Source: Dialister sp900541485 (GTDB lineage: Bacteria; Bacillota; Negativicutes; Veillonellales; Dialisteraceae). From it: 64,000 nucleotides of DNA. Below, in pieces: positions 1-8,782 of this stretch. The notes beneath the pieces are model-generated. The model had not been told where the DNA came from. It did no database searches and worked only from the letters and a program-made list of their open reading frames with translations. The stretch lies in NCBI GenBank assembly GCA_965119665.1, contig OZ221974.1, positions 558,001 through 622,000 on the forward strand, read 5' to 3'. Positions within the stretch are counted from its first letter, which is position 1. Every line of letters starts with the position of its first letter. The translations under genes were made by a program, and so were the position numbers.

Positions 1-2294
1 TGCTAATCGACAGCATGCTGCGGTTTCTTTCCGCTGAAATGAGTGGCAAAAATAAAGGATTTCAAAGAAATACTGTTTTCCGGCTGCTGAAAACAAATAT
101 GCTTCCCTCTTTCACCACCTCTGAAATCGACAGGCTCGAAAATTATACCCTGAAATATAATATACGGTACGGCACATGGCAAAAACCATGGACATTCCGT
201 GACTACAGAAGCCCTGACGATAAACCGGGCGCTCTTACGGAAAAAGAAGAAAAGCTGCAGAAAAACGCCAATTTATGGCGGGAAAAAGTGGTGGCTCTCC
301 TGAATCCGTTGCGGGACCGCTGGAAAACGGCGGCTACAGCCAAAGAGAAATGTACCGTTTTATATGAATGGCTCATTGATCAAAAAGTTCCGCAAACACT
401 TGCCGCATGGGATGATGAAGAATACGAAAAAACAAAAAGCCGTCCCCATAATCAGGTTTGGAAAAAAATCATATCCCTTTTTGAGGAAGCCGTTCATGCA
501 TCGGGAAATGAAACAATGTCTGATAAAACATTCTTCCTCATGATGAAAGACGGAATTTCATCTCTCACCTATTCCATGATTCCGCCTACTCTGGACCACG
601 TGACGGTCACTTCTATGGACAGAGGCTACGCTGCTGAAGCAAAGGTGGTTTTTATTCCCGGACTTTTAGAAGGAGAATTCCCTCAAAAAATTGATGATAC
701 CGGATTTTTTACAGAAGCAGAAAAACAAAACCTGTGGAGTCACTCAAAAATCAATTTGGGCGACAACTTACTGCAATTAATCGGACAGGAACAATTTTAT
801 ACCTACCTGGCCCTCACACGGGCATCCGATGCTCTTTACCTGTCCTGTCCCGAATCTGCAGATGACGGCAGTCAGGGAGAACCGTCTTTTCTTTTCACCC
901 GCTTGAAAGACCGGGGTTTCTATACGGAATATACCCGTTCCCTTTCTCCCTCTCCTACGGAAGACGACTCTTCTTTCTTTACCAATCCCGACCAGGCACT
1001 TTCTCTGCTGCCTCTCATTCTCCAAGAAGGTGTTCCGCCGGAAAACAGCCGCTGGACCGCTCTGAGAAATTGGGCGAGAAAAGGAAATCTCCCTCTTTTG
1101 CAAAGTAAATTAGCAGGCCTGTATTACCAGAACACGGCAACTGCCCTCACCAAAGAAGAAGCACGAAAACTTTTTATGCCTCACGGTGGTTTTTTCGGCT
1201 CTGTCACCAGGCTGCAAAACTACAGGACCTGTCCTTACCAGTATTTCCTCCAGTACGGTCTCGGTATTGAAGAAAGAAAAACCGGGGACGTCGATCCTTT
1301 AGATTACGGAAATTATTTGCATGCCGGACTTCATAAATTCGGAGACCGTCTAAAAAAAGAAAATCGTCAATGGCGGGATGCAGACGACAAGGATATCGAA
1401 AATCTTTCAAAGGAAATTACCGAAGAACTTGTCCCCCGTATAAAAGCAGGTGCTCTCAGTTCCGATATTTCCCTCAAGTACACAAAGAGAGTATTAGACC
1501 GTACCTTTGAAGACGCCCTGAAACGATTCCGCCGTTGGAGTCGTCAAAGCGGTTTTGACACCATAGATCTGGAGCGTCCTTTCACGGTAAGAATTTCAGC
1601 CGGTCCGCACGATTCCTTTACACTCATCGGAAGAATCGACAGAGTAGACTCGGACGGAAAACATGTTGTCGTATCCGACTACAAAACGGGAAGTCCTACC
1701 GTAAACCTGAGTGATATATTAAACGGTACCTCTTTGCAACTCATCACATATTTATTGGCCCTGTCAAAAGATGAAGAAACAAAAAACCTTCTCCCTGCCG
1801 CGATGATGTACATTTATCTCCACGGAAATGTCCGTCCTGTAGAAACCGTACCGCCCGACGGAATTCCCGATTTAAAAGAAAACAGTCAAGTCAACGGACT
1901 CTTTTTAAATAATCCTGCGGTTTTGGAAACGCTGGACAAGGAGGCCGGTCATGATAAAAGCTTTATCCCAGTCCGCTATACCTCAAAAGGAGCTGTCCAC
2001 GGCGCCTCTCCCGTCCTGTCGGATGCCCAATTTGAGTCTTTAAAAACAATTACGGAACAAATTTTGATTCATCTGTATGAGGAAATACAAAGTGGCGATA
2101 TTTCTATTTATCCTATAAAATCAGGACAATTTACAGCCTGTACCTACTGTCCCTATAAAAGCATATGCCGTTTTGAACCGGGACTGGAAGAAAATAACTT
2201 TAACTATCTGGTCAAAAATAAAAATGCCAAAAATATTCTGGAGACAAAAGCAGCCGCTTTAGCTTCGAAAAGAAAGGAGACTCCCCATGAGTAA
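1..2294 (+). CDS. addB: ATP-dependent nuclease subunit B (AddB/RexB), 5' truncated by window edge
   Basis: This is the C-terminal ~763 residues of AddB; the frame is open to base 1, so the true start lies outside the window. AddB partners AddA in the Firmicutes equivalent of RecBCD, resecting double-strand breaks. A RecB-type nuclease motif (GRIDRVD followed by SDYKTG) is encoded near 1630-1695. The four cysteines expected for the AddB 4Fe-4S cluster are present: one in RTCPYQYF (near 1230) and three in CTYCPYKSIC (2140-2170). A helicase-like but Walker-A-less middle is typical of the family. The gene overlaps addA by 8 bases, so the two are translationally coupled. The family is usually about 1100-1200 residues, so roughly a third is missing. 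Confidence 0.93.
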   Translation, partial: LIDSMLRFLSAEMSGKNKGFQRNTVFRLLKTNMLPSFTTSEIDRLENYTLKYNIRYGTWQKPWTFRDYRSPDDKPGALTEKEEKLQKNANLWREKVVALLNPLRDRWKTAATAKEKCTVLYEWLIDQKVPQTLAAWDDEEYEKTKSRPHNQVWKKIISLFEEAVHASGNETMSDKTFFLMMKDGISSLTYSMIPPTLDHVTVTSMDRGYAAEAKVVFIPGLLEGEFPQKIDDTGFFTEAEKQNLWSHSKINLGDNLLQLIGQEQFYTYLALTRASDALYLSCPESADDGSQGEPSFLFTRLKDRGFYTEYTRSLSPSPTEDDSSFFTNPDQALSLLPLILQEGVPPENSRWTALRNWARKGNLPLLQSKLAGLYYQNTATALTKEEARKLFMPHGGFFGSVTRLQNYRTCPYQYFLQYGLGIEERKTGDVDPLDYGNYLHAGLHKFGDRLKKENRQWRDADDKDIENLSKEITEELVPRIKAGALSSDISLKYTKRVLDRTFEDALKRFRRWSRQSGFDTIDLERPFTVRISAGPHDSFTLIGRIDRVDSDGKHVVVSDYKTGSPTVNLSDILNGTSLQLITYLLALSKDEETKNLLPAAMMYIYLHGNVRPVETVPPDGIPDLKENSQVNGLFLNNPAVLETLDKEAGHDKSFIPVRYTSKGAVHGASPVLSDAQFESLKTITEQILIHLYEEIQSGDISIYPIKSGQFTACTYCPYKSICRFEPGLEENNFNYLVKNKNAKNILETKAAALASKRKETPHE

Positions 2295-5200
2295 AATGAC
2301 CTGGACCGCCGCACAGCAATCTGCTCTTGATGCAAGAAATCAGAATCTTCTTTTGGCTGCCTCTGCCGGAAGCGGAAAAACCGCTGTTCTCACTGCACGG
2401 ATTAAAGAACTTCTCACCGATACGGAGAATCCTCTTGATATTTCCGAAATTCTCGTTCTTACTTTCACCAGAGCCGCTGCCGGCGAAATGAAAACCCGGA
2501 TGGCCTCCAATATTTCCAAAGCCTTATTGCAGGCCAGGGAAAAGAACGACACCGGACTTATCCGCCACTTATCCCGCCAACTTTCCCTTCTTTCGGGCGC
2601 CCAGATTTCTACCCTTGATTCTTTTTTTCAGACTCTTATCCGCCAATACTTTTATCTCATTGATTTAGATCCGGACACGCAGATTTTAAGCGATGCCAAT
2701 GAAATTGATTTATTAAAGCAAGACGTATTAAATGAAGTGCTGGAGGCCTACTATGCGGAAAGCAATCCCTCTTTCCTTGACTGTGCAGACCTTCTGTCCC
2801 GCGGTTTTAACGATACCGGACTCAGAGATACTGTTTTGTATCTCTACAATTTTTCCTGTTCCATGGCTTTCCCCGAGGACTGGCTCTCCAAACTTCCGTT
2901 GCCCTACCGGATTCCTGAAAACAGTTCCCTTTCTTCCATTCCCTGGGCAACTTCTATCCTTTCGGAGTATCAGCTCACGGCAAGCGGATTTGAAGATGCT
3001 TACCGGCAGATGTTTTCTCTTTTGGAAAAAGAACCGGAATTGGAAGAGTATCTCCCTGTTCTTTCGGAAGAGTATGACGCATTTTCTTTTCTTGCCCGGA
3101 CAGGAAACTGGAAAGACTGGTACGCAGGCGTTCCAAGGATTTCTTTTGAACGGCTGAAAAGTAAACCGAAAAACAAAGCCGCCGACCCTATCCGCTACGA
3201 GGACATCAAGAACCGTATCCAGGACATCAGAAATTCCGTAAAGGACAAATTCAAGAAAAAAATTTCCCCTTTCTTTTCTATTCCCGAACAGCAATGGATA
3301 GATAATGTACGTGATATGTCTCCCGTCGTAGAAATCATATCCCGCATTACGATTGATTTCCTCCGCGCTTATCATGCGAGAAAAAAGCAAGACGGTCTTA
3401 TGGAATTCTCCGACATGGAACACTATGCCCTGGATATTCTTTTGGATAAAGAAAACCCCCGTTTTACGACAGAAAAGGCAGAACTGTTTCCTTCGGAAGC
3501 GGCGCTTATGATTCAAAAGAAATATAAAGAAATCATGATTGACGAATATCAGGATACGAACGGTGTCCAGGAACTCATTACCGCTTTAATTTCTAACGGG
3601 CGGAACCGTTTCATGGTGGGCGATATCAAACAATCGATTTATGCCTTCCGCCAAGCAGACCCCACTATTTTTCTCGATAAATACAACGCTTTCAGCGATG
3701 AGAAAGAAACCGTAAACCGCCGGATTGACCTTAACCAAAATTTCAGAAGCGATAAAACGATTCTTTCTTCCACAAATTACATCTTCCGTCAATTGATGAA
3801 TAAAGAATATCTGGGTCTTGATTACGGAGAAAGAGAAGCTCTCCGCCCGGGCCGTCACGAAACAACTGCGCCCGATTCTTATATCGGCGGATCCGTGACA
3901 CTGGAATGGATTGATAAAAGCAAAAATGACGGACAAGATAACTCCGCTCCGTCACAGGAAAGCGCCGCCAATGACATAGATACCCCCACACTGGAAGGCC
4001 GTCTGATTGCCCGGCGAATCCGTTCTTTTTTCGACGACCATAAAAAAGTAATGGACAGTGACGGTACTTTCCGTGACATTACCTGTAAAGATATCGTCAT
4101 TCTTCTCCGTGCAACGAACGGAAAAGCACCGGCCTTTCTTAAAGCACTGAATGAAGCAGGTATTCCCGCCATTTCGGATAAAGATGACGATTTTCTGCAA
4201 TCCTCGGAGGTCCGCGTTTTATGGTCGCTTCTCCAAATTTTGGACAATCCTCTTCAGGATCTCCCGCTGACCGCCGTTCTCCGTTCCTTCTTTGCAGGAC
4301 TTGATGAAAAAGACTTTACTGCCCTGCACAATGATAAAAAGGAGGAAGAAAACAGTCTTTGGGAAATACTGCTCCGCCAAGAGGTTCTCCCTCCCGAAAA
4401 AAGCATGCGTCTTGCCCGTTTTTTGGAACTCTATGAAAAATGGAGAAAAGAATCTGTACGGGACGGTGTTGCCCCTTTGCTGCGCAGCATTTTCGAAGAC
4501 ACTGACTATATAACATGGATCAGCGGTCTTCCCAACGGCGCTTTTCGTAAATCTCATGTGCAAGCATTTTATGACCTTGCTCTGCAAAGAGATTCCTCCG
4601 TGTCCAACGGCTTATTTTATTTCCTTGAATATCTGAGAAAATCCAGACAGGAATTCAAAACCGTTTCTCCCGTAAAAGACAGCAATGCGGTACGTATCAT
4701 GTCTGTCCACAAAAGCAAAGGACTTGAGTTCCCTGTCGTTTTCCTTGCGGATACGGCAAAACAATTCAATACTGTCGACTTAAAAAATGTGGTAATTGCC
4801 GACAAATCCATGGGCATCGGGATTCATTACTTCGATAAAGTCCACCGTGCCCGCTGGCCCACCTTATATCAAATTGCATTAAAATCAAAAGCCCTGAAAG
4901 AAACTCAGGCTGAAGAAGCACGGCTTCTCTATGTCGCCATGACACGGGCAAGAGATAAACTCTATATCATCGGCTCCGTAAATGATTTTTCGAAAAATCT
5001 GCAAGGACAGCTTATGCCTCTCACTGCTGATGATAACGAAGAAATGCACTCCCTGCCCGGCCACCTGATAGGAAATGCAAACTCTTATCTTTCCTGGATT
5101 CTTCCTGCCGCAGCAAGACACGAAAGTATGATTTCTTTATGGAATCACACATCACTTCTTCCCAAAATGGTCGCCGATGCGCCTGCCGATACCGACACAC

Positions 5201-6117
5201 GTTTCGATTGGAAAATTACATCCCGCTACGATTTAATGACGACTGACGAGAAAGGGGACAATGAAACTGACGAGTCCTCCGGGAGCAACGATATCCCCGA
5301 AAAAGAAAAAGCCGCCGATATTTTCCTGGCCTTCCCTAATGAATCCGTTCCGGATTGGCTGGACCGGCGGTTCCGCTGGACATACGGTTTCCCCGGCGCC
5401 GTAGATACGCCGGCGAAACTCACAGCCACTTCCGCCACCAAACTCAGAGAAGAGGAAGAATTCCGAGCTTCTGACGAAATGCCTCTTCCGTCAGCCGTGC
5501 TTGCCCCGGATATAGAAAATGGAGAATCTTTACCGGCCGGTTATGAAACCTTGCCGGAATTCCTTCGAGAAACTCCTGTATTTTCGGGAACAAGCTACGG
5601 CACTCTCATGCATAAGGCTATGGAGCTTCTCGATTTCACCGGCCTGCCGCACAAAGAGCCGGCCATCCGCCAGGAAATAGAAACGCTCTATGAAAAAAAT
5701 ATTCTCTCTGCAGAAGAAAAAGAAATTCTTCTCCGCCAATCGGGGATAAAATCACCGGTAAAAGACATTTTAAAATTCATGCAAAGTCCCTTACAGGATG
5801 CCATGGAAAAGGCGGATATCATAAGAAAAGAACTCCCCTTCTCCGTCTTACTTCCTGCCTCCCGCTACTACACAGACTGTGAAAAAGGAGAGGAAATCTT
5901 CCTTCAAGGTGTCATAGACTGCCTTCTTGAAACAGACGGGCAATTGACCATTATCGACTATAAAACCGACCGCATACAGTCGGCAGATGAGTTGAAAAAA
6001 CACTATACCGTCCAGCTTCTTATATACAAAGAAGCAGCAGAACAGATTTTAAAAAAGCCCGTAACAGGTTTACTCTGGTCATTCCATTTGGGAAAAATGA
6101 TTCCTGTCGATGCATAA
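2287..6117 (+). CDS. addA: ATP-dependent helicase/nuclease subunit A (AddA/RexA)
   Basis: A 1276-residue UvrD-type helicase fused to a C-terminal RecB nuclease domain, the motor of AddAB. Visible motifs are Walker A (ASAGSGKT, residues 25-32), motif II (IDEYQDTN, near residue 418), QNFRSDKTIL, VHKSKGLEFPVVF, motif VI (YVAMTRARDKLY) and the nuclease core IIDYKTDR near residue 1223. The length is normal for the family. An AGGAG-like ribosome site lies inside the end of addB, and the eight-base overlap with addB shows one transcription unit. An intrinsic terminator follows the TAA directly. Confidence 0.97.
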   Translation: MSKMTWTAAQQSALDARNQNLLLAASAGSGKTAVLTARIKELLTDTENPLDISEILVLTFTRAAAGEMKTRMASNISKALLQAREKNDTGLIRHLSRQLSLLSGAQISTLDSFFQTLIRQYFYLIDLDPDTQILSDANEIDLLKQDVLNEVLEAYYAESNPSFLDCADLLSRGFNDTGLRDTVLYLYNFSCSMAFPEDWLSKLPLPYRIPENSSLSSIPWATSILSEYQLTASGFEDAYRQMFSLLEKEPELEEYLPVLSEEYDAFSFLARTGNWKDWYAGVPRISFERLKSKPKNKAADPIRYEDIKNRIQDIRNSVKDKFKKKISPFFSIPEQQWIDNVRDMSPVVEIISRITIDFLRAYHARKKQDGLMEFSDMEHYALDILLDKENPRFTTEKAELFPSEAALMIQKKYKEIMIDEYQDTNGVQELITALISNGRNRFMVGDIKQSIYAFRQADPTIFLDKYNAFSDEKETVNRRIDLNQNFRSDKTILSSTNYIFRQLMNKEYLGLDYGEREALRPGRHETTAPDSYIGGSVTLEWIDKSKNDGQDNSAPSQESAANDIDTPTLEGRLIARRIRSFFDDHKKVMDSDGTFRDITCKDIVILLRATNGKAPAFLKALNEAGIPAISDKDDDFLQSSEVRVLWSLLQILDNPLQDLPLTAVLRSFFAGLDEKDFTALHNDKKEEENSLWEILLRQEVLPPEKSMRLARFLELYEKWRKESVRDGVAPLLRSIFEDTDYITWISGLPNGAFRKSHVQAFYDLALQRDSSVSNGLFYFLEYLRKSRQEFKTVSPVKDSNAVRIMSVHKSKGLEFPVVFLADTAKQFNTVDLKNVVIADKSMGIGIHYFDKVHRARWPTLYQIALKSKALKETQAEEARLLYVAMTRARDKLYIIGSVNDFSKNLQGQLMPLTADDNEEMHSLPGHLIGNANSYLSWILPAAARHESMISLWNHTSLLPKMVADAPADTDTRFDWKITSRYDLMTTDEKGDNETDESSGSNDIPEKEKAADIFLAFPNESVPDWLDRRFRWTYGFPGAVDTPAKLTATSATKLREEEEFRASDEMPLPSAVLAPDIENGESLPAGYETLPEFLRETPVFSGTSYGTLMHKAMELLDFTGLPHKEPAIRQEIETLYEKNILSAEEKEILLRQSGIKSPVKDILKFMQSPLQDAMEKADIIRKELPFSVLLPASRYYTDCEKGEEIFLQGVIDCLLETDGQLTIIDYKTDRIQSADELKKHYTVQLLIYKEAAEQILKKPVTGLLWSFHLGKMIPVDA

Positions 6118-6118
6118 T

Positions 6119-6147
6119 AAAAGAGCTCCTTTGCGGGGCTCTTTTTA
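6119..6147. terminator. Bidirectional intrinsic terminator between addA and the amidohydrolase gene
   Basis: The stem AAAGAGC/GCTCTTT encloses CTCCTTTGCGG-like loop bases, with a T run on the plus side and an A run before it. It lies between two convergent genes and can serve both. Confidence 0.85.
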
Positions 6148-6154
6148 ATGTTCT

Positions 6155-6952
6155 CTATTTCACTACGTCAAATTCAGGTCTTCTGTCTTTAAAAACATGA
6201 ATGGTGTTTCTGATTTTTCGAATCACTTCCGTATCAATCTCTCCGACAGCAATTTCCTCCTCCATTCCCAAGCGGCACACGTCCTCTCCCCAGGGATCCA
6301 ACAGAACGGAATTCCCTGCATACTGTGTCCCTCCCGATACTCCGCCCTGGTTGACCGCACAAAGATACATCTGGTTTTCTACAGCTCTTGCCTGATTGAG
6401 GAGTGTCCAATGGAAAAGTCGTTTCTCCGGCCAGGCAGCAGGAACGAAGAATAAATCCGTTTCCCCTGCCAATACCTGACGACGAATCCACTCGGGGAAA
6501 CGGATATCATAGCATATAGCCGTCGAGCAGGAGAGTCCGTCTAAATGAAAATGTACGGTACGATTTCCCCGCTCGAAAAATAACGGTTCTTTCGCAAAAG
6601 AGAAGCCGTGCATTTTGTCATATTCCCCTATTTCTTTTCCCTCGCGGTCAAAAATATAGGCCCTGTTATACACAGAATCTCCCTGACGGACCGCTACGGA
6701 ACCTGCCACTATATTCACGTGATTTTCTTTTGCAAAATCCGAACAAAACTTCCTTGTTCTTTTTCCCTCTTCATCGGCAATTTCTTTTAGTTTTCGGGAA
6801 ATATAGAAGCCCGTATTCCATGTCTCGGGAAGAACGATGATATCCGGCCTGTTTTCCATAGCCTTTTTCAGTAATTTTTCTGCCCGGCGATAATTAAAGT
6901 CCGGATCCGCAAGCTTCACCTGCATTTGTATAAGAGCGATTTTCTTTTTCAT
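6155..6952 (-). CDS. Carbon-nitrogen hydrolase (nitrilase superfamily, omega-amidase-like)
   Basis: A 265-residue cytosolic nitrilase-superfamily amidohydrolase. The catalytic Glu-Lys-Cys triad is visible: E43 in VLPETWNTGF, K113 in EYDKMHGF and C147 in STAICYDIRFPEW. The PETWNTG and DKMHGF forms resemble the MtnU/YafV/NIT2 branch, whose members deamidate alpha-ketoglutaramate or alpha-ketosuccinamate; the substrate here is an inference. The start is supported by GGGAGGAG eight bases before ATG. A TATAAT box lies at 6987-6992, and its -35 region overlaps a CRISPR-trailer-like sequence (see findings). It is a single-gene unit convergent with addA. Confidence 0.85.
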   Translation of the reverse strand: MKKKIALIQMQVKLADPDFNYRRAEKLLKKAMENRPDIIVLPETWNTGFYISRKLKEIADEEGKRTRKFCSDFAKENHVNIVAGSVAVRQGDSVYNRAYIFDREGKEIGEYDKMHGFSFAKEPLFFERGNRTVHFHLDGLSCSTAICYDIRFPEWIRRQVLAGETDLFFVPAAWPEKRLFHWTLLNQARAVENQMYLCAVNQGGVSGGTQYAGNSVLLDPWGEDVCRLGMEEEIAVGEIDTEVIRKIRNTIHVFKDRRPEFDVVK

Positions 6953-6986
6953 AGAACTCCTCCCTTTGTCTTTATTTTCAATATTT

Positions 6987-7015
6987 ATTATAGCCTATGA
7001 AAAACAAAACTCTAT
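6987..7015 (-). promoter_or_regulatory. Putative promoter of the amidohydrolase gene
   Basis: On the minus strand a perfect TATAAT (complement of 6987-6992) lies 35 bases before the start codon. The -35 hexamer at about 7010-7015 is poor. That position falls inside the sequence shared with the far end of the CRISPR array. Confidence 0.5.
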
Positions 7016-7033
7016 CGCAAAAATATATTTTCT

Positions 7034-7066
7034 CTATAAATCTACGCACCTTGTATGAGGCACAAC
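7034..7066 (-). repeat. Orphan degenerate CRISPR-repeat-like sequence B
   Basis: Aligned without gaps to the 33-nt array repeat at 33482-35934, about 24 of 33 positions match, including ACGCACCT, TGAGG and the terminal AC. The 36 bases 7007-7042 are the same as 33387-33423 except for one missing G. The second copy therefore includes both part of the array's degenerate last repeat and its outside flank. The left arm of the repeat stem is decayed, so normal processing is unlikely. Confidence 0.65.
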
Positions 7067-7099
7067 ATAATATTTTCATAAAAGACGAATATCCATAGA

Positions 7100-7169
7100 A
7101 AAAGCTACCGCTGCAACTCCTGGAAAGGGTTTTTCAAAAACCCCCAAGGAGTTACACGCGATAGCTTTA
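7100..7169 (-). terminator. Long imperfect hairpin, terminator-like on the minus strand
   Basis: The arms AAAGCTA/TAGCTTT, CGC/GCG, AACTCCT/AGGAGTT and GGGTTTTT/AAAAACCC nest into one stem of about 70 nt. On the minus strand it ends in TAGCTTTTTC, which could act as a terminator. It sits between two degenerate CRISPR-like repeats and is much longer than the other terminators in the window. It could instead be a structured RNA or a small repeat element. Confidence 0.6.
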
Positions 7170-7219
7170 TCTGTCCATATTATATATGAAGGGGATAAAA
7201 TTTGCAGGAGAAACGAAGT

Positions 7220-7251
7220 ATTTCAATCTACATCCTTCACACGAGATGTAC
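7220..7251 (-). repeat. Orphan degenerate CRISPR-repeat-like sequence A
   Basis: The plus strand reads ATTTCAATCTAC and then a short stem ACATC/GATGT around CTTCACACGA. It shares 11 of the first 12 bases with the array repeat. On the minus strand it therefore ends in GATTGAAAT, the most conserved part of type I-C repeats. The palindromic middle has diverged but keeps stem-loop form. Confidence 0.55.
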
Positions 7252-7283
7252 TTTCTTTCACTAAAACTTCATAATCTTATGAA

Positions 7284-7319
7284 ACAAAAAAACTGCCTGC
7301 CGGAAAAGCAGACAGTTTT
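7284..7319 (-). terminator. Intrinsic terminator of the cdaA-cdaR-glmM operon
   Basis: On the minus strand ACTGTCTGC pairs with GCAGGCAGT (one G-T pair) across TTTTCCG, followed by seven T residues. It lies directly after the glmM stop codon. Confidence 0.9.
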
Positions 7320-7322
7320 CAT

Positions 7323-8666
7323 TTATTCCACGCCCAGTTCCTGCTCTACGGCAGAAACAATATCGTCAATCACCCGTTCCAGCCGGTCGATGTCTTTTCC
7401 TTCTCCCATTACCCGGATAAGCGGTTCTGTACCGGAAGGACGGACCAATATACGTCCTTCGTTACCCAATTCCGCTTTTGCCGCCGCTATGGTATTCTGA
7501 ATCAGTTCATTATCTTCCAGTCCGTTTTTACTGTAGACAGTTACATTTTTCAGAATTTGCGGATATGTTGTCATCAGACGGCCGAGTGCTGATAATTTCA
7601 CTTTTTCATCTCTCAGTACGGAAAGTGTCTGTACCGCCGTTATGAGACCGTCTCCTGTCGTATTGAATTCGGGAAATATGATATGTCCCGACTGCTCTCC
7701 GCCGATAGAATAGTCATGGGCAAGCATTTCTTCCAGCACATACCGGTCTCCCACTTTTGTGTAAACCGCCTTGCATCCGTGTTCAGCCAGTGCTTTTCCA
7801 AATCCCATATTACTCATCACTGTCCCGACTACGGTATCGGCATGCAGACGATTTTCTTTTTTCATTTGCAGTGCATTAATCAGCATGAGATGGTCGCCGT
7901 CGAGTACCTTTCCTCTTTCGTCGACAAAAAGACAACGGTCCGCATCTCCGTCATTGGCAATTCCGCAGTCCGCTCCTTCTTCAAGCACCACCTTTTGCAG
8001 TGTTTCTATATGTGTCGATCCGCAATCATGATTGATATTCGTGCCGTCAGGTTCACAGAAAAGCGGAATGACCTCTGATCCCAAGTCGCGGAGAATATCC
8101 GGCAAGAAATTGCTTGCCGCTCCATTGGCCGAATCGGTTACGATTTTCATCCCTTTGAAATCGCCTTTCACGGTAGAACGGACATAGTCTTTGTATTTCA
8201 ATGCCAATTCTTCTTTATGGACAATCACTCCGATATGTTCTCCCGTAGGACGGACAATTTCCTCTTCATGGCGAAGTATATTTTCGATTTCTTCTTCTGT
8301 CTTATCCGGTAATTTATATCCGTTTTTATCAAAGAACTTGATTCCGTTATCGGGAAACGGGTTGTGAGATGCGGAAATAACGACCCCCGCATCATAGCCG
8401 AGTGTACGGGTCAGATAGGCAATGCCCGGTGTCGGAATAACGCCTGCCACATCTGCATTGACACCGGATGCGCAAAGCCCGGCAGACAAAGCGGCGGTAA
8501 TCATCGATCCTGATATACGGGTATCACGACCGATCAGAAACCGGTGATTTTTTCCTTCTCTGCAGAAATAAGCACCTGCAGCACGTCCCAATTGATAAGC
8601 CAGTTCGGGCATCAACGTAGAATTGACTACGCCTCTCACTCCGTCTGTACCAAACAATGTAACCAT
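7323..8666 (-). CDS. glmM: Phosphoglucosamine mutase
   Basis: A 447-residue enzyme that interconverts glucosamine-6-phosphate and glucosamine-1-phosphate for UDP-GlcNAc and thus peptidoglycan and LPS synthesis. The N-terminus LFGTDGVRG, the active phosphoserine S100 in VISASHNPFPDNG, the metal loop NDGDADRC and the C-terminal phosphate-binding RPSGTEPLIRVM are all present. The length is normal. The start has GGAGGG six to seven bases before ATG. It is the last gene of the cdaA-cdaR-glmM operon, which is conserved across Firmicutes and links cyclic-di-AMP to cell-wall precursors. Confidence 0.98.
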   Translation of the reverse strand: MVTLFGTDGVRGVVNSTLMPELAYQLGRAAGAYFCREGKNHRFLIGRDTRISGSMITAALSAGLCASGVNADVAGVIPTPGIAYLTRTLGYDAGVVISASHNPFPDNGIKFFDKNGYKLPDKTEEEIENILRHEEEIVRPTGEHIGVIVHKEELALKYKDYVRSTVKGDFKGMKIVTDSANGAASNFLPDILRDLGSEVIPLFCEPDGTNINHDCGSTHIETLQKVVLEEGADCGIANDGDADRCLFVDERGKVLDGDHLMLINALQMKKENRLHADTVVGTVMSNMGFGKALAEHGCKAVYTKVGDRYVLEEMLAHDYSIGGEQSGHIIFPEFNTTGDGLITAVQTLSVLRDEKVKLSALGRLMTTYPQILKNVTVYSKNGLEDNELIQNTIAAAKAELGNEGRILVRPSGTEPLIRVMGEGKDIDRLERVIDDIVSAVEQELGVE

Positions 8667-8782
8667 GTCATTCCCTCCACAAATCTATTGACCGGAACGG
8701 TCTTTTTTCCTTTATTTATAATTTTTCCTGATGCAAATTTCCAATCATACAACTCGTTTTATGATTCGTCAAGTTCACCGTA

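Larger units (their letters stand above)
6953..7322. other. 370-bp intergenic region without a supported gene
   Basis: From left to right it holds the amidohydrolase promoter, degenerate CRISPR-like repeat B with its flank, a 70-nt hairpin, degenerate repeat A and the glmM terminator. The plus-strand reading frame starting at 7186 runs antisense into glmM, has no convincing coding character and is not called. Confidence 0.8.

Noticed and set aside
2728..3516. 262-residue minus-strand frame inside addA, and other antisense frames in addA and addB
   Set aside because: Fully inside a well-supported gene; sequence shows shadow-frame composition with no family match.
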